Position numbers and translations under genes: made by a program. From Zingiber officinale (taxonomy: Eukaryota; Streptophyta; Magnoliopsida; Zingiberales; Zingiberaceae), in the NCBI RefSeq assembly GCF_018446385.1, contig NC_056000.1:35439511-35503510 (forward strand): a stretch of 64,000 nt of DNA, read 5' to 3'. The notes beneath the pieces were generated by a model, which saw nothing but the letters and a program-made list of their open reading frames with translations, did no database searches and had not been told where the DNA came from. Positions within the stretch are counted from its first letter, which is position 1. Every line of letters begins with the position of its first letter. This document shows positions 44,218 to 57,048 of the stretch, piece after piece.

Positions 44218-44545
44218 TCGACCTTTCAGACATAAATTCAAATTAATTTTTGATCACCAAGTCTCCTTGGTCTTTTTTTCTATTACTCTTTCCCAAAGTT
44301 TCATGACATGACTTATCAGTTTAATTTTCCTATAGTTTGCACAATGTTATAGGTCTTTTTTATTTTTATGTAAGAGAACTATAGTACTTACCCTTCACTA
44401 ATCATACTTTTTTTTTAATATTTACCCTTCACTAGTCATTCAATACATTATTTCCCTAGTTACTTCCATACCTTTATTTGAATATCATCTGGTCTAATTA
44501 CTTTTTCATTTTACATCTCATTTAAACTTATTCTACTTTTGAAAT
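44218..44545 (-). pseudogene. LINE reverse-transcriptase fragment, 5' part
   Basis: The continuation of the LINE at 25440-26109. Minus-strand frames resemble, from right to left, the KAVGPDxIPIEVWK region (about 44500-44450), the YRGIKLMSHTMKLWERV region (about 44345-44285) and FGFMPGRS (FMSERSM at about 44238-44218). The order shows that one LINE was split by the Tat LTR. Confidence 0.7.
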
Positions 44546-45272
44546 TTAAATTTTACGATAAAAATTTAAAATTTTATACTCATTTAATCTATTTAAATTT
44601 GAGTAAATTTGATTACCTAAAACTTTATTTAAAAATTGATGAAAATATCTTTTTTATTAGTCTTTTATTTTTTTATACATTCGTTTTTAATATACCTCAT
44701 TTAGATAAGATATTTTATCTTTCCTTTTATCTCTTTTTTAATATATCTCATTTAGATAAGATATTTTATCTTTCCTTTTACCTCTTTTAGTTATTCTGTA
44801 AATATCTCTTTCTATTTTTTTTATATCCAATTTCTACTTCTTATCTTTTCTCATATCCCCTAGTATGTATGTATATAACAATCAAATAACTTTAAAAAAC
44901 ATGCTAAAATTTTGATAGCAATTTAAATTATATATACAAATAATTAAAATCATTTTATTTTGAATTTAAATATACAAATACTTAAAAAAATAAATATGCA
45001 GCAGCTTTAAATTATCCATATTTAAATTTAAAATTCGAGAAAAAAATAGTCATATCATAATTTTAAACTAACAATTTTTGATAATTTGTAAAATTTATAA
45101 ATTGCCAAAGGAACTGATTTCTTTATAAATAGTTTTGGAAACACATTTACAATGAATTGGTGATCATTAAACTCACACACAAATCACTAAATTCAAAAAC
45201 TGTGTGCTTCAAAACATTTTCCTCCTAAAATCAGAGTGTTGTTTTTAAAGAAAAAACGTGTAATAATATTGA
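44546..45272. other. AT-rich spacer with a 51-bp tandem duplication
   Basis: No gene seen. At 44689-44788 a 51-base unit is repeated twice, nearly exactly. Each unit contains the palindrome AGATAAGATATTTTATCT. Confidence 0.7.
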
Positions 45273-48200
45273 CTAAGAAGAGCAGCAAGAAGCAGCAGCC
45301 ACTGGTTTGTCATCAGGTCTGCCTGTTAGAGTCATTCCTTGAGGGTTCTGTACTGGCTTCACTTGTGTTAGTCTCTTTGCTGAAACACAACCACCAAAAC
45401 AAGTGTTAGTTATTTGTTATCGTCGCAGAAAACCAAAAGCGATGAAGAAGTGATGCCATGAAGAAGAATTTTCAGGCGCCTAACTGTCTATTACAACTAA
45501 GATAAGTAGTGCAGGAGGAAGCATCCTTTTTGGTGAAAGATGGATTCTTATTCAGGAGCTTGGCAATCCCTTAGAAAGGGCTTTACCAGGAAGAAAAAAA
45601 AGTCAGCATGGTGACTGCTCAAGTAGATATTATGGAAGTCGAGTTGGAGTTGGAAGTAATTTCAAGCTCTATGAGAATATCCTCAAGTAGGCTAAGCTCC
45701 ATGCTATGCTGATACATTGTAAAGGAACTCACCGATTTCATAGAATATGTCGTTAACATTAATTGCTGTTTTGGCCGAAGTTTCCATGAGGTAAAGGCCA
45801 TTATCCTGTGCGTATGTCTGGGCTTCCTGCAATTGAAGCATTTCATCATCTTCGATATAGGAGGAAATAAAGATTTCATGACAAGAAGATAAAAAGTTTC
45901 AAAGGTCAAAAAAATCCTATCAGCACCGATAGACAAACTAGCTACTGCTGTAAATAACATCTACAATAGAGACTTAGCTAACTGGAGCCTGGTAGCTAGA
46001 CCATTACAGGAAAGTGGTTTAGGTATTTTGAATTTGGATTTCTATAATCTAGCCCTTCCTTGTTCTTGGCGGTGGAAAGCTCTATCTGAAAAGCAACCTT
46101 GGAAAATTATCATTAATGAACTTATTTCCATAAAAGTCACTGGACTGAGGCTGCACCAACTCGGTCTTGCATTTGGAAATACCTACTTCGAGTGAGGAAT
46201 TTCATTAGTCTTGTGATCAAAAGCAAGATCGATGATGGAAAAAGGAACTACATTTTCTGGAGGGATAACTGTACATGTCATATTAGACTAATGCATGAAT
46301 TGCCACGGTCATTTGAACAGTGCTAAAATAGAAACAATGTTACTTAGGAACTAAAAGAGAATCAACCTACGAATGGAATTTTCTGGTGTTGTTTCAGAGT
46401 CACTCTAATCAATATTTTTGGGGATTGAACTATTTTGGTAGTTATACCGCTAAAAATGCATACCATTTCTTACCTTTTCACTGGCATCAGCAGCATGCTG
46501 TATGAATCAATTTGGTATTCATTCAGAGTTCAAATAGAAGGGAAAAAATTATAACCTGGCTATACCAGAAGATCAAAACTAGAGATGTTCTACTTATGAA
46601 GAGTGTTCAGATTCAGACTGTTGTGTGGGTGAATTGTGAATGCACCTCAGAACTACAACTCATCTTATTCCAGCATTGCAGAATTTTTGCCTCAGTATTG
46701 ACATGTCTGACTAACTTGTTTCAAGTTCCTATCAATCAATGCTTTGAGAGCTTATTTTATGGAATTTGGTTGTCATAGCTTCAAGGAATCAGTAGGTATT
46801 GTTTTAACACCTTTTGTCAAGAATGGTTATGGACTTTATGGACTGTTAGGAATCAAATCATCTTTGAAGGATAAATGGAGCCATCTTTCCGCTATAATGG
46901 ATCAATCTGCTTTCTGCTTGGATTAATCAGGTGCCCAGCAGAATAGAGGAAGGATCATTGAAACTGTAAGAAGGTCAATGTATATCATTAACTCTCAAAA
47001 TTAGGAAGCATGTTTGCAAATGCTTGTGTGGAGAAGTTCATGTTTGATCTGCCAACTTAAAATATTCCAGCTGTAATCCACCAGGTACTAGACTCTGTCT
47101 TCATGTATTATTTATATGAGTACTTTTAGGTGATAGTAAATTTCTCATCATCTCTTTATTTTATTTTATTTTCTAAAAACATGTTTATCAGGTGAAGCTT
47201 GAATTTAAGATAAGCTAAATATGTTCTAAGCACTAAATATCTACATGAAATGGATAAGGCACCACCAAGAAATCTTACCTCGGTTGTGACCTGTCTAGCT
47301 TCTAAAAGATCAGCTTTATTACCAGCAAGAGCAATGATAGTATTTGAGCTACCTGAAACACGATAAAGTATTTGAATATTAGATTACTCATATATCGATT
47401 AAAACAAAGTTATTTTCAGATCTATACTACACAATGTATATATCTATAGTTTTGATTTTTATGAAACATCACAATGATAATAATGCTGCAAAAATGGTGC
47501 ATTTATTTTATCACAGAATCTCCTCTTCTAAGTGATCTTAGTTTTTGAGGTCACAAGAAGATAATTATTTAGCATGATGAAAAAGACAAACCAGAATGTA
47601 ATCCCCCTATAAAACAGGCAGCAACTTATGCTTGAAGAATTGCTTCAGTATATTAACAGAGGAAAACACACAAGGCCAACAAAAAAAACTCATTAACTAC
47701 TAGCCATTGATGTTGTTGGTGCTTATGCATTTTCCTAACATTAGCTAAACGAAAGAGGAACATAAATGGTAAGCGAGAATAAATTAAAAGTGTTGGTCAT
47801 TCATGAAGATCACTTAAAAAGTGATATAAAATGCTACAATAGCCAAACATATTGAATGATGAGAAAATGAGTCACTTAACCATTCAATCCTGAAAAAGTG
47901 AACTCTATCCACATCAACTATAAAAATGAACTAAATGCTACCTTGGGCTTGAAGTTCTTGAACCCACTTCTTTGCTCGAGTAAATGTAGCCTGCAAAATG
48001 AATGGCATAATGATTAACATACAATTTGAGTTTCTTTTGAGAATATAACCACTGTATGTTTTTGCATTGGTTTGAACTTCGGAGATGGTAAGTTAGAGAG
48101 GAAACAATTATGTTAATTCTAACCTTCCTGTATCTTAACATATCACAAATTCACAATTCAGATCTCTTCCCACTATGTTAGTCTTGTCATGATAGCTAAT

Positions 48201-49520
48201 GAATAACATAATTAGGAGAGAAGCAACTTATATTAGCTAAATATATAATAAATGAATAAAGCTTTAATAGTCTTGTGAAGAATTGGTCTCCTAATTTTCA
48301 GATAAGAACAATGTCCTCAAGCTTGTCGTTCCAATAATCACATACTTTGAACCTTCTGTTTTAGGTTTGAAGACTCACCCAAAAGATTCTCTAGTCAAAA
48401 CAAATATAGACTAAAATAGATGATTCCGAAATCAAGGAAGATGTGATTATCTAATCTCAATAATTTGGATACTGAAATGACCACATATACTTTTTTTATT
48501 CCTTTTCTGAAGTTGATTGACTCAAAATTTTCTTGGTCTAGTGTTAACTAGAATGCAAAGTCATGATGAATAACCAATTAGATGAGAAACAAGGGGTTCC
48601 TCTCCAAGTAAATTCTTTTGAGGACAAAAAGATAAACTGAAAAGCACATGTTCATTCAGGATTAGGTAAAAGACACGTATACTTGTGATGCTTTTTCACT
48701 AACCGAATTTGTTATATCGTAGACAACCACAGCAGCTGCAGCTCCTCTGTAATACATAGGGGCCAAGCTATGATACCTCTCCTGCCCAGCAGTATCCCAA
48801 ATCTCAAATTTCACTGATTCATCATTGACAGAAACTACTTGCGAGAAGAATGCAGCACCTATGGTCGATTGCTGCACCATCATGACGCATAAGGTCAGGA
48901 CTCTATGGTTCCTGTCCGAATTCCATAAGGCAGCTAGCTATAGGAACACGAGACACAAAATGCAATACTAACCTGGAATTCAACAAACTGGCCTTTCACA
49001 AATCGCAACACCAGACTTGATTTTCCGGTACCAACATCCCCAAGAAGAACCTAATAAATTAAATCAGCAGTAAAAGTTTATATATACACAAACACATTAA
49101 AATAGCAAAATTTATCTGAGAGGAAATAGTAGAATAGAACTTTCTATTAAAGGTGAAACAAAAGACAAAAGGATAAATGAATACTTGAGCTGGAGTGAAT
49201 TCCAGGAACCGAAAAAATAAAATCTCATTTTTACCCAAGATTACTATAGAATCGAGAAACAAAATCATAGAACCATGATCAACAACAAGACAAAATAGGC
49301 GATTCGATTCATGGAAATTGCCGAACTAGGATTTAATGAAATTTCATAAATTTCGAACATCGGAAGGGAACTAGCCACGGAAATCAACCTATGAATGAAC
49401 AAATAAGGGATTTCGGAAACACCATGCAGCCACTGACTCGAAAACAAGAAAGATTGAAGAATGTACTGAACATATTACCAATTTCGCGTTCTTGATCTGG
49501 TTGCTTCCGGCAGTCGCCAT
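45273..49520 (-). CDS. RABF2: Rab5-type small GTPase (RABF2)
   Basis: A seven-exon gene on the minus strand: 49520-49479, 49050-48973, 48871-48704, 47990-47942, 47352-47279, 45826-45733 and 45379-45273. All junctions are GT-AG, and the product is 203 residues. Rab5 GTPases recruit effectors to endosomes and control endocytic and vacuolar traffic. Visible motifs are the P-loop GDVGTGKSS (18-26), STIGAAFF of switch I, WDTAGQE (65-71), NKAD (124-127) and ETSAK (152-156). The C-terminus CCSS should be geranylgeranylated. No N-terminal MGC myristoylation signal is present, so it is the conventional RABF2 (ARA7/RHA1) type and not RABF1. Residue 41 is Gln where Rab5 proteins usually have Glu (FQESTIGAAF). 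Length and exon phases are fully consistent. Confidence 0.95.
45915..46990 (+). pseudogene. LINE 3' fragment in a RABF2 intron
   Basis: The fifth intron (47278-45827) contains a decayed LINE in the opposite orientation to the gene. Plus-strand frames give [20 protein letters not shown], typical of the region after the reverse transcriptase (GGLGI.NL...NLALL..W). Then come [14 protein letters not shown] and [11 protein letters not shown], typical of the zf-RVT zinc-finger region. Stops and frameshifts are common. Borders are approximate. Confidence 0.75.
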
Positions 49521-50129
49521 AATACAAAGATCGGAATCCGTCACACGCAATCCCGCACCGAGATTGCGCGAATTCCTCTCCGCGGTGGGTCTATCGCGGA
49601 CGACGGTGACGACGAAGTCGTCGCGAACGACACGGGAATTATAAGGGAAAGAAAGTTCCAGTGATCCTGCGGCACAGATATTCTCTTCGTGTACCGCTTC
49701 CGATCATACAATCTGGGCCGTTCGTTTCATGAGCATTCCTTATTAAGGTCCTCAGGTCTTGTTTTGACATATCAAATATACGTTATTACACATTATACCA
49801 GTCTTGCATTGGATTGTACTAAAAGATTAGAGAGGTCCCGCGCCGAGCAAACGAAACATATTGAAGCGCGTAGTTTCAGCGCGTATAACATGGCAGTAAT
49901 TGATAGGAAGCTTCTGCCGTAGGGAGGCAAATGCTTTGTCTAAAGGTGTGGCCAGCATTTTTTTTATAAAAAATACAAATTTAGATTAAATATTAAATAA
50001 ATCAATAAGTTCTATTAGAATAAGGAATCATTTTAAGCACAAAATTCAAAGAGCGTTTTTTTAAGGGTAAATATGCACTGGTAAACATAATTTTACATAT
50101 ACTTTTTATTAGGAAAAAAAATGTTATTT
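49521..50129. other. Upstream region of RABF2
   Basis: 49521-49690 should hold the 5' leader and promoter of RABF2 (GC-rich with CGACGACGG-type sequence). The rest is AT-rich spacer. No further gene seen. Confidence 0.5.
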
Positions 50130-50680
50130 TCACTCCTAATCTAATATATTTACCTAATTACTCCTGATATTTTAAATATAAAAAGTCTAAAAAGAGTATA
50201 AATCCTCTTAAATTCAGTACATTAAACTAGAATCTAGTATATTTTCTATTAAATTGAGTACGACTCTTTTTCCACCTCAATTGAATGGAAAATATACTAA
50301 ATTTTCTTTAAATGATACTCAATTAGATGGAAAATATACTAGATTTTCTTTAAATGATACTCAATTGGATGAAAAATATACTAGATTTTTTTTCAAATGA
50401 TACTTAATTTAAAAGGAATTATATTAAATAGGAAAAACGTCATACTCAATTTAATAGAAAATATACTCGATTCTAGTTTAAAATGTTAAATTTAATAGAA
50501 ATTATACTTATTTTTAGTGTTTAGGAAATAGGAAAAAAATGTATTCAATTTAATAGAAAATATACTCGATTCTAATGTAAAGTACTGAATTTAAAAAGAA
50601 TTATACTCATTTTTGGACCTTTTGTACCTAAAAAATTTGAGGAACAATTAGATCACAATATTTGTATGAGAGAGTTGAAG
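50130..50680. repeat. Foldback/MITE-like inverted repeat
   Basis: The left arm (about 50140-50263, containing TAGTATATTTTCTATTAAATTGAG) is repeated inverted on the right (about 50440-50515 and again 50533-50660). The two right-hand copies are direct repeats of each other. Between the arms are three copies of a unit of about 45 bases (TTTTCTTTAAATGATACTCAATT). The long terminal inverted repeats suggest a foldback element or MITE. I found no certain target duplication. Confidence 0.65.
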
Positions 50681-51774
50681 CAAATAAAATTTTATATGCA
50701 GAAACAAAGTTTTTTTATAAGTAAAAATTATATACAAAATATAAATTATAATTGAGGATTTTATTCTACTTTACTATTTTTTTAATCGAGTTGATGTCTC
50801 ATTTGAGTTTTTATTAAAATAGCGTCCCACCGTTTATAAAATGACATAAGCACTCTCTCACGTCTCGTCTATTTTGCCATCTAAATTCTGAATAGGGATG
50901 TCTTATAGTAGCTATGATTTAATATACTATAACATGAATTTTCTATAAAAAAAATTTAAAATTATTTGGAGTGTCTAATAAAAATCAATAAGTTTAATTT
51001 CATAATTAATTATAAAATTCTAAACGAATTTCCATTCGATATATTATACATTTCGTAATTTAATAGAAATAAAACATTATAATCTCTCAAATTTTAAAAT
51101 TTAATATTCAAACAGTACCCGATACAACTAAGCTATCACGCTCGATTTAATGGACCCTATCACTTTAAAATTTAAACAGAAAATATAATAAAAACACGAC
51201 TGGAGGATAATTCTATTGTTTTACAAGAAACTCTTCTTATTTTACCCATCATTTGATTCCACAAATTTAGAATTATAAAATTAAATGAATATTGGTCTCA
51301 TAAATTATTTGTTTCCTTCTAGAAAATAATCCATTGGAACAACCTTATTCAGTAATTTTGAAACAGCTAAGGTTCTTTTTGAAATTTCAGGAAAATTTCA
51401 TAATTTTCTTTTAAATGAAGGATTATTTTAATAATAAAAATTAGAGCGCTCTTTTAACGATAATAAAAATTAGAGTTGGACTTTGATTTTTTTTAATAAT
51501 TTAAAAATCTAAATTTTATTTTGAAAATCGGCATCTAAAATATTCAATCTTTAATTTTATCCAGATAGAGGAGAATTAAAATGAAACTATTATTAAAACT
51601 ACAGGGCAATAAATATAATTTATAAAGTGTACGAGGCAATGTGGGAAAATTTGTCCCTGCGACCCTCTGTTAGACCCAACGAAGGGACCAACAGAAGAAA
51701 CCCTTTTTGATGCGTTCCCTCGAGATTTCACGCAAATCACAGTTTATCGCCTTTGATCGTCTCCGGCCTCGGAA
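50681..51774. other. Spacer and promoter of the SWAP70-like gene
   Basis: AT-rich up to about 51640, then a GC-richer leader just before the ATG. No clear TATA box and no other gene. Confidence 0.45.
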
Positions 51775-54700
51775 ATGGCTTCCAATGGAAGCTCCACGGT
51801 GAGTCGCCAGCTTGAATTATAGTGTTTCCCTCAAAAATTGCTGCTGTTGCTGCCCCTACGTGTCTTTCAACCCAAATCTGGTCTGAAATGATGCCCTTAG
51901 GGCATTCTTTCTCGTGTTTTCGGTGATCATAGGGGGCAGGAAATGCGGAGAGCAGCTTGGAGAAGATCAAGCGGCAGCTGACATCAGGGTCGGGGAAGTA
52001 TTTGCTGCAGGGCCCTCTTTTGAAACGATCAGAAACGGTACGCCTTCTCATCTCTCGTTCTCCACAGGAATTTGGGTTTCAAGTTTCCTAGTTGTGAGAT
52101 CGTTACAGTAAAATTTTGAGTTTTTTTGTTATATTTGCCTTTTTTTTTTTTGCTTACTGGAAAACGGATATGATCTTCATGGCATTACTGCTGCAAGACA
52201 AGTTTAAAATGAAATTCGGTATTTATTTTGATGCGTGTTGATCGGTGAAAGAATTTTCTCTTCAAAGGTTGCTTGTTTGAAGTGGTCCATGAAACTTTAA
52301 ATGCTGTATGTACAGGGAAAACAAAACTTTGCATGATCCCAATTCATTTGATGATTTTTTCTTAAAACTTGGATGATTTGATTTCAATATTTATTTATTC
52401 AAGTTTATTGGTTTTGAAAAGTTACGATTTTGGAGCCTTTTGGTGGATTTTAACATCCTTCCAAAATCCAAATGTTTGTGAGTATATAGGTAGTTATATG
52501 TTTTTCATTACTTATCTTCATTTAGGTTACTAGATTATCATTTATCTCTCAGCTGGTATATTACAAAGCAGAAAGAAGCTTATTATGACTATCAGTTAGG
52601 GTGATGCTCTCTTTAGATAAAAACATACTGTTGGTCTTTTAGTAAATGTACAAATGATGCAAGGATTCCTTACCCTGTTTCCAAGCTGCATCCTGTCATC
52701 ACTGTTATCCAACTTTAAAAGCTGATATGTAATGGAATTGTGAATGATCTTTGCTTGCCTTTTTTTGAACAGCTAAGGAAATGGAATGAGCGTTGGGTGA
52801 TTCTTGATCCAACTACTGGGAAAATGGAATACAAGTATCATGCTATACCCACTTGTTAATGAGTCTTTATGAATTCTAACTGATTAACTTGATCATAGAA
52901 TTTTATGTTGATCCTGGCACAGGATTCGGAGAAATGAACCAGCTATTAAGGGAACCATCATGTTTGATTCAAACAGCATAATCACTAATTCTCCCATAAA
53001 CATCCAGTGAGGGTTCTATATGCACAGTGACATGAGTTTTCCAAAAAAAAAAAAATCTTGAATGTAGTACGATTATGAATTTTTTGATGTATTATTTTTT
53101 CTTCTTGCAGTGGATTGCCAAAATATGATGGATGCTGCTTTTGTATCCATAGTCATGTCTGCTTTATTTCCGTGGATTTCAGTTTCCGTTTTCTGTTGAA
53201 CTTTCAGGCAATATATTCAGTTCTTTCTAGTTTAAGGTTGTGAAAATTATCTAGTTCCTGAACTAAAATAACAGATGTTGGCACACCAAAAAAAAAGGAG
53301 TATTTTTTCTGTGCAGAGTCTCCTGGTGCCGCTAAGGGCTGGGTTTCCACTTTACAGTAAGTTTCTTGATTAGTTGATTTAAGGTTTTTTTTCTTAACAT
53401 AATCATTAAACTAATCAGCATATTATTAGGTAGTAAAGCATAAATTTTCAAGTGCCATTCATGCTTTCATGTGTATCTGAAACTCCTAGTATATTTGGCA
53501 GTTTTATGATCATATATAATTTAGTATGGCTCAATTGTTAACATTGTTTTAATATTCTCTATTACTTTAAAATGTGATTTGTATTGGCTACTGATTAACA
53601 TTCTTTTACTTTTTGTTCAATAACAGTGCCACACAGTTGGTACTGCGTGCTCATAGGGAAGCAGTTAATAACTTGAGTGGCAGTGGATCGTCACAATTAC
53701 GAACAGTTGCTACTGTTGTTGCAGCGGCTAACTTAACTGCAATGGAGGCTTCAAAAGAAATCGAAACAGCCATGAAGATCTCCCTGAGAACTGCTCTGGG
53801 GTCGTTGGCTACTAAGCCAAATGATGCTCAACTAGATGATTTGACTATTATGAAGGTATTTAACATAATATATCAGACCATGTGGACCTTAGTGTTTGTA
53901 TCCATGCATTAGTTTTGATCATCTAATGTCAGTTCATTCGTGTTTGGTTATTTGAACTCACGCAACTCTTTTTTTGTTACTATATGTTATATATTGCTCA
54001 TGGTGCAGGAGACTATTAGAGTCAAGGATGAAGAACTACATCAGTTGGCTAAGGATCTTCGAGCTCGTGATTTTACAATAAAAGAAATTACAGATAAATT
54101 AGTAGAGACAGCAGAGGCTGCTGAAACTGCTGCTTCTGCAGCTCATACAATGGATGAGGAGAGAAGACTTGCATGTGCAGAAATTGGGCGTCTAAGGAAG
54201 GATGCTGAGAAGTACCAAGGAACTATCCAGCTTAAGGTAATTGCTTCATTCTCCTAATTTTGAGGGAAAATTTTAGTATTTTTTATTTATTTCATATAAA
54301 AGGTAAACTGATTAATTACTGGTTTGATTGATGCAATTAACTCAAGCAAAACATGTGAGTCCATTATGATAAATAAACTTCTGATTCCCATAAGAACTAT
54401 TACTATATCCTGCACCCAGATAGCCCTATTCTTATGCTTTTTCTACTCAAAATATTAACTCCGTGTTTTAATCCATATGATGCTGACCTCCTTATTAATT
54501 GAATATATAGTACATACTATACATGCTACAAGGAAAACAGATCATATCATTTTGTTCTAAAATGGCATGACCAAAAAAACGACAACCTGCACAGTTGCAG
54601 GAAGAAAAAAACAGAGAAAACAACAAGGAGTAGACAAAAAGAGACAATAAGAAGAAAAAAAGATTGAAATCTTACGTCAACATAATCATTCATCTTCTCT

Positions 54701-57048
54701 AAGATTGCATTAATCATCTTGAGTTGAAGGGGCTTCCCCCACACCCCCAACCGGGGTGGGCTGCTTTCTGCACACCTGGTGAACCAACCCTCAAAGCTTA
54801 GCATGGTGCATCAATCGAGCTCCAATACCTCCAGCAGTAAGAAGTGCCACGGACATGAGTCTTCTATAATTTAGTTGAGTTTAAGCAATTTCCAGTACTG
54901 GTTTAAACCTACCATATCAATTGATCAATTTTCTTACAGATATTTGAGAATAATATTTATCCTCTGGCCCATTCAGGATTCAAGAATATTATAATTTACA
55001 TGCAATTATTCTTAGTCAAACTAGGCATGGTTTTATTATGATCATCTCTTTCTCTCATGCACAGCATGATCGAGTAGATAACCTTGTTTTGAATTTCAAA
55101 AAGGATCTTTGTTGTGTTGTTGCTTGACAGAGACAATTAGGGGAGAAAAAATCGCTGCACAAGCAGTATTTTATTAGCTTAGAAGGATACAGGGTTGGAG
55201 GTGCCAACTAACTTAGTTGGTGTGGGCCTTGGAAGTTATTGCCAACGTCTTTGATTTTGAAATCTACCTTCACTCAAATGTAAATGTTTGAGGGCTCTCA
55301 TAGTTATTTTTTCTAAACAAGTTTAGAAGGATATGAACAAAGTGTGGAATCCTTGTTTTTGGTTCTTGAAGACTTAAATTACATAGGCAGGTTTGAGCGG
55401 AGAGAGAGGAATGAATTACCACTGTGGTTTCAAGGAAAGGATCACATTGAAGTCGAATATTGAAAAAGTGTGTCAGTAACATTGTTAGTTTGAATACCAT
55501 CCTTCGGCATAAGATCTATGTTGCTAGTTCTTATGTAATTCTCTCTTCTATTTGTCTATTTTTCGTTATGATATATGTTTTTGGATTTTTCAGTTGAAAG
55601 AATATGAAGAAAAGGTTAAGAACCTCTCACAGGAACGAGAGCTGTTGCTAAAGCAGAGAGAATCTGCTCTTCAAGAAACACATTTGTGGCGTTCTGAGCT
55701 TGCAAAGGCTAGGGAACGCGCTGTGGTATTAGAAGCAGCTGTTGTGAGAGCTGAAGAAAGAGCCAGAATAGCAGAGGTGGACTCCGAGGCCAGAGTAAAA
55801 GATGCCGTAGAAAAAACATTAACAGCTATAAAAGAAAAAGAGGATCTCCTGGCTCTTGTTCATAGGTTGCAATCACAAGTACAGAGGTATTACATCATTC
55901 TGTTTTATTCTTTGGTAGTATTTCATAATATCTATAAATCTGGCGATTAATTGTCTTGGGTAGAGTTTTACCTCCATGAATAAACATTCACTTAAGATGA
56001 AGTAGCAGGTTTTGTATGATGCATATTGGGGCTAGAGCAGTCAATTTCGGTTGGGTCCGTCGGATTGACTTGCTCCATCAAACAATTTAAGCAGATTAGG
56101 TTGGAATTTTATCAACCCAAGTCTGTCGTAGGCCGACCCACCTAAGCCCACGACTCTTATTGGTCAGCCCACGATAGACTTGAGTTGGCCCATGGGTTGA
56201 AAAACATATGTAAGTTAAGTTTTATGTCAATTTATTATCTTTCTTTGTTATAATTTTGAAATAAAAATAATACTTTTTATCAAACATGTGTACTCGTTTG
56301 TGTCCATTTATATTTAAAATATCTATTTCTAGATATATTTGATTGATGAAATCTTTCCGAAGTAAAACGTTGAAGATATTAAATTTTTTTAAAAAATTTT
56401 TGATGGCCTGCGGGTTGGCCCGCCGCAACCTGCCTTGGATTGGGTTGGGTTGGAGATTTTCCAACCTGCCTAGATGGCAGGCCGACCCACCCCATCCCGC
56501 CAAATGGCTGCCCTGCCACGGCTGACCCGCCCCGTCCACGGATTGACACAACTCTAATTGGGGCCATTGACATACAATTTGTTCTTTTTGTAGGAGGTAT
56601 GTTGTTATAGATTCTTGATTTTGTACTTGGAACACTGGTTTCTATCTGACGTAATTTACAGTTTATTTATGATCCAAAAATTGTTCTTGTGCGTGCGCTT
56701 TCCCTCTACAGACAAGGCAGCTCAAAGCAGGTCTTTGAAGAGAGATCCGATGCACACTCCACCCCCGATGATACTCTTCCGATGACAAAGCACGTTGACT
56801 TATCAGAAGATGATGTCGATAAAGCTTGCTTAAATGATCCCAGGCCACTTCTGGCTTCTTCTGAAAGTGAAATACAAGTTGGTGTAGATGGAGTCGATAT
56901 CCATTCTGTTACTGATGCTAACTGGCACAGTTTCCAGTCTTCAACTGCAAGAATGACCAATGTGCGTGAGATTTCTCCCGAAGCAGAAGGAAACAGCTTG
57001 GATATTTCTGTTGATAACGAACATGGGGGAAGCTCACTCCAACCGTGA
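51775..57048 (+). CDS. SWAP70: SWAP70-like PH-domain, coiled-coil protein
   Basis: Ten exons: 51775-51798, 51933-52037, 52773-52834, 52923-53006, 53111-53142, 53275-53356, 53627-53855, 54009-54236, 55594-55886 and 56712-57048. All have GT-AG borders and consistent phases, giving 491 residues. Residues about 30-133 form a PH domain (LLQGPLLKRSETLRKWNERW near the start, GAAKGWVSTL at the end). An alpha-helical, strongly charged coiled coil follows at about 207-380 (KEYEEKVKNLSQERELLLKQ, WRSELAKARERAVVLEAAVV). The acidic tail has TKHVDLSEDDVDKACL. The order and motifs match plant SWAP70 proteins, which have been linked to Rac/ROP GTPase activation and defence. A possible poly(A) signal AATAAA is at 57147. 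The seventh junction lies at the codon for MKETIRVKDEEL. Confidence 0.92.
56033..56556. mobile_element. hAT-type MITE in the last SWAP70 intron
   Basis: A 524-base element flanked by a perfect 8-bp duplication, attggggc (56025-56032 and 56557-56564). The ends are TAGAGCAGTCAATTTCGG on the left and TAGAGTTGTGTCAATCCG on the right (reverse complement). The two ends are GC-rich with GGGTTGG/CCGACCC repeats and the centre is AT-rich. Non-coding. It lies wholly in intron 9 (55887-56711) and leaves the splice sites intact. Confidence 0.9.
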
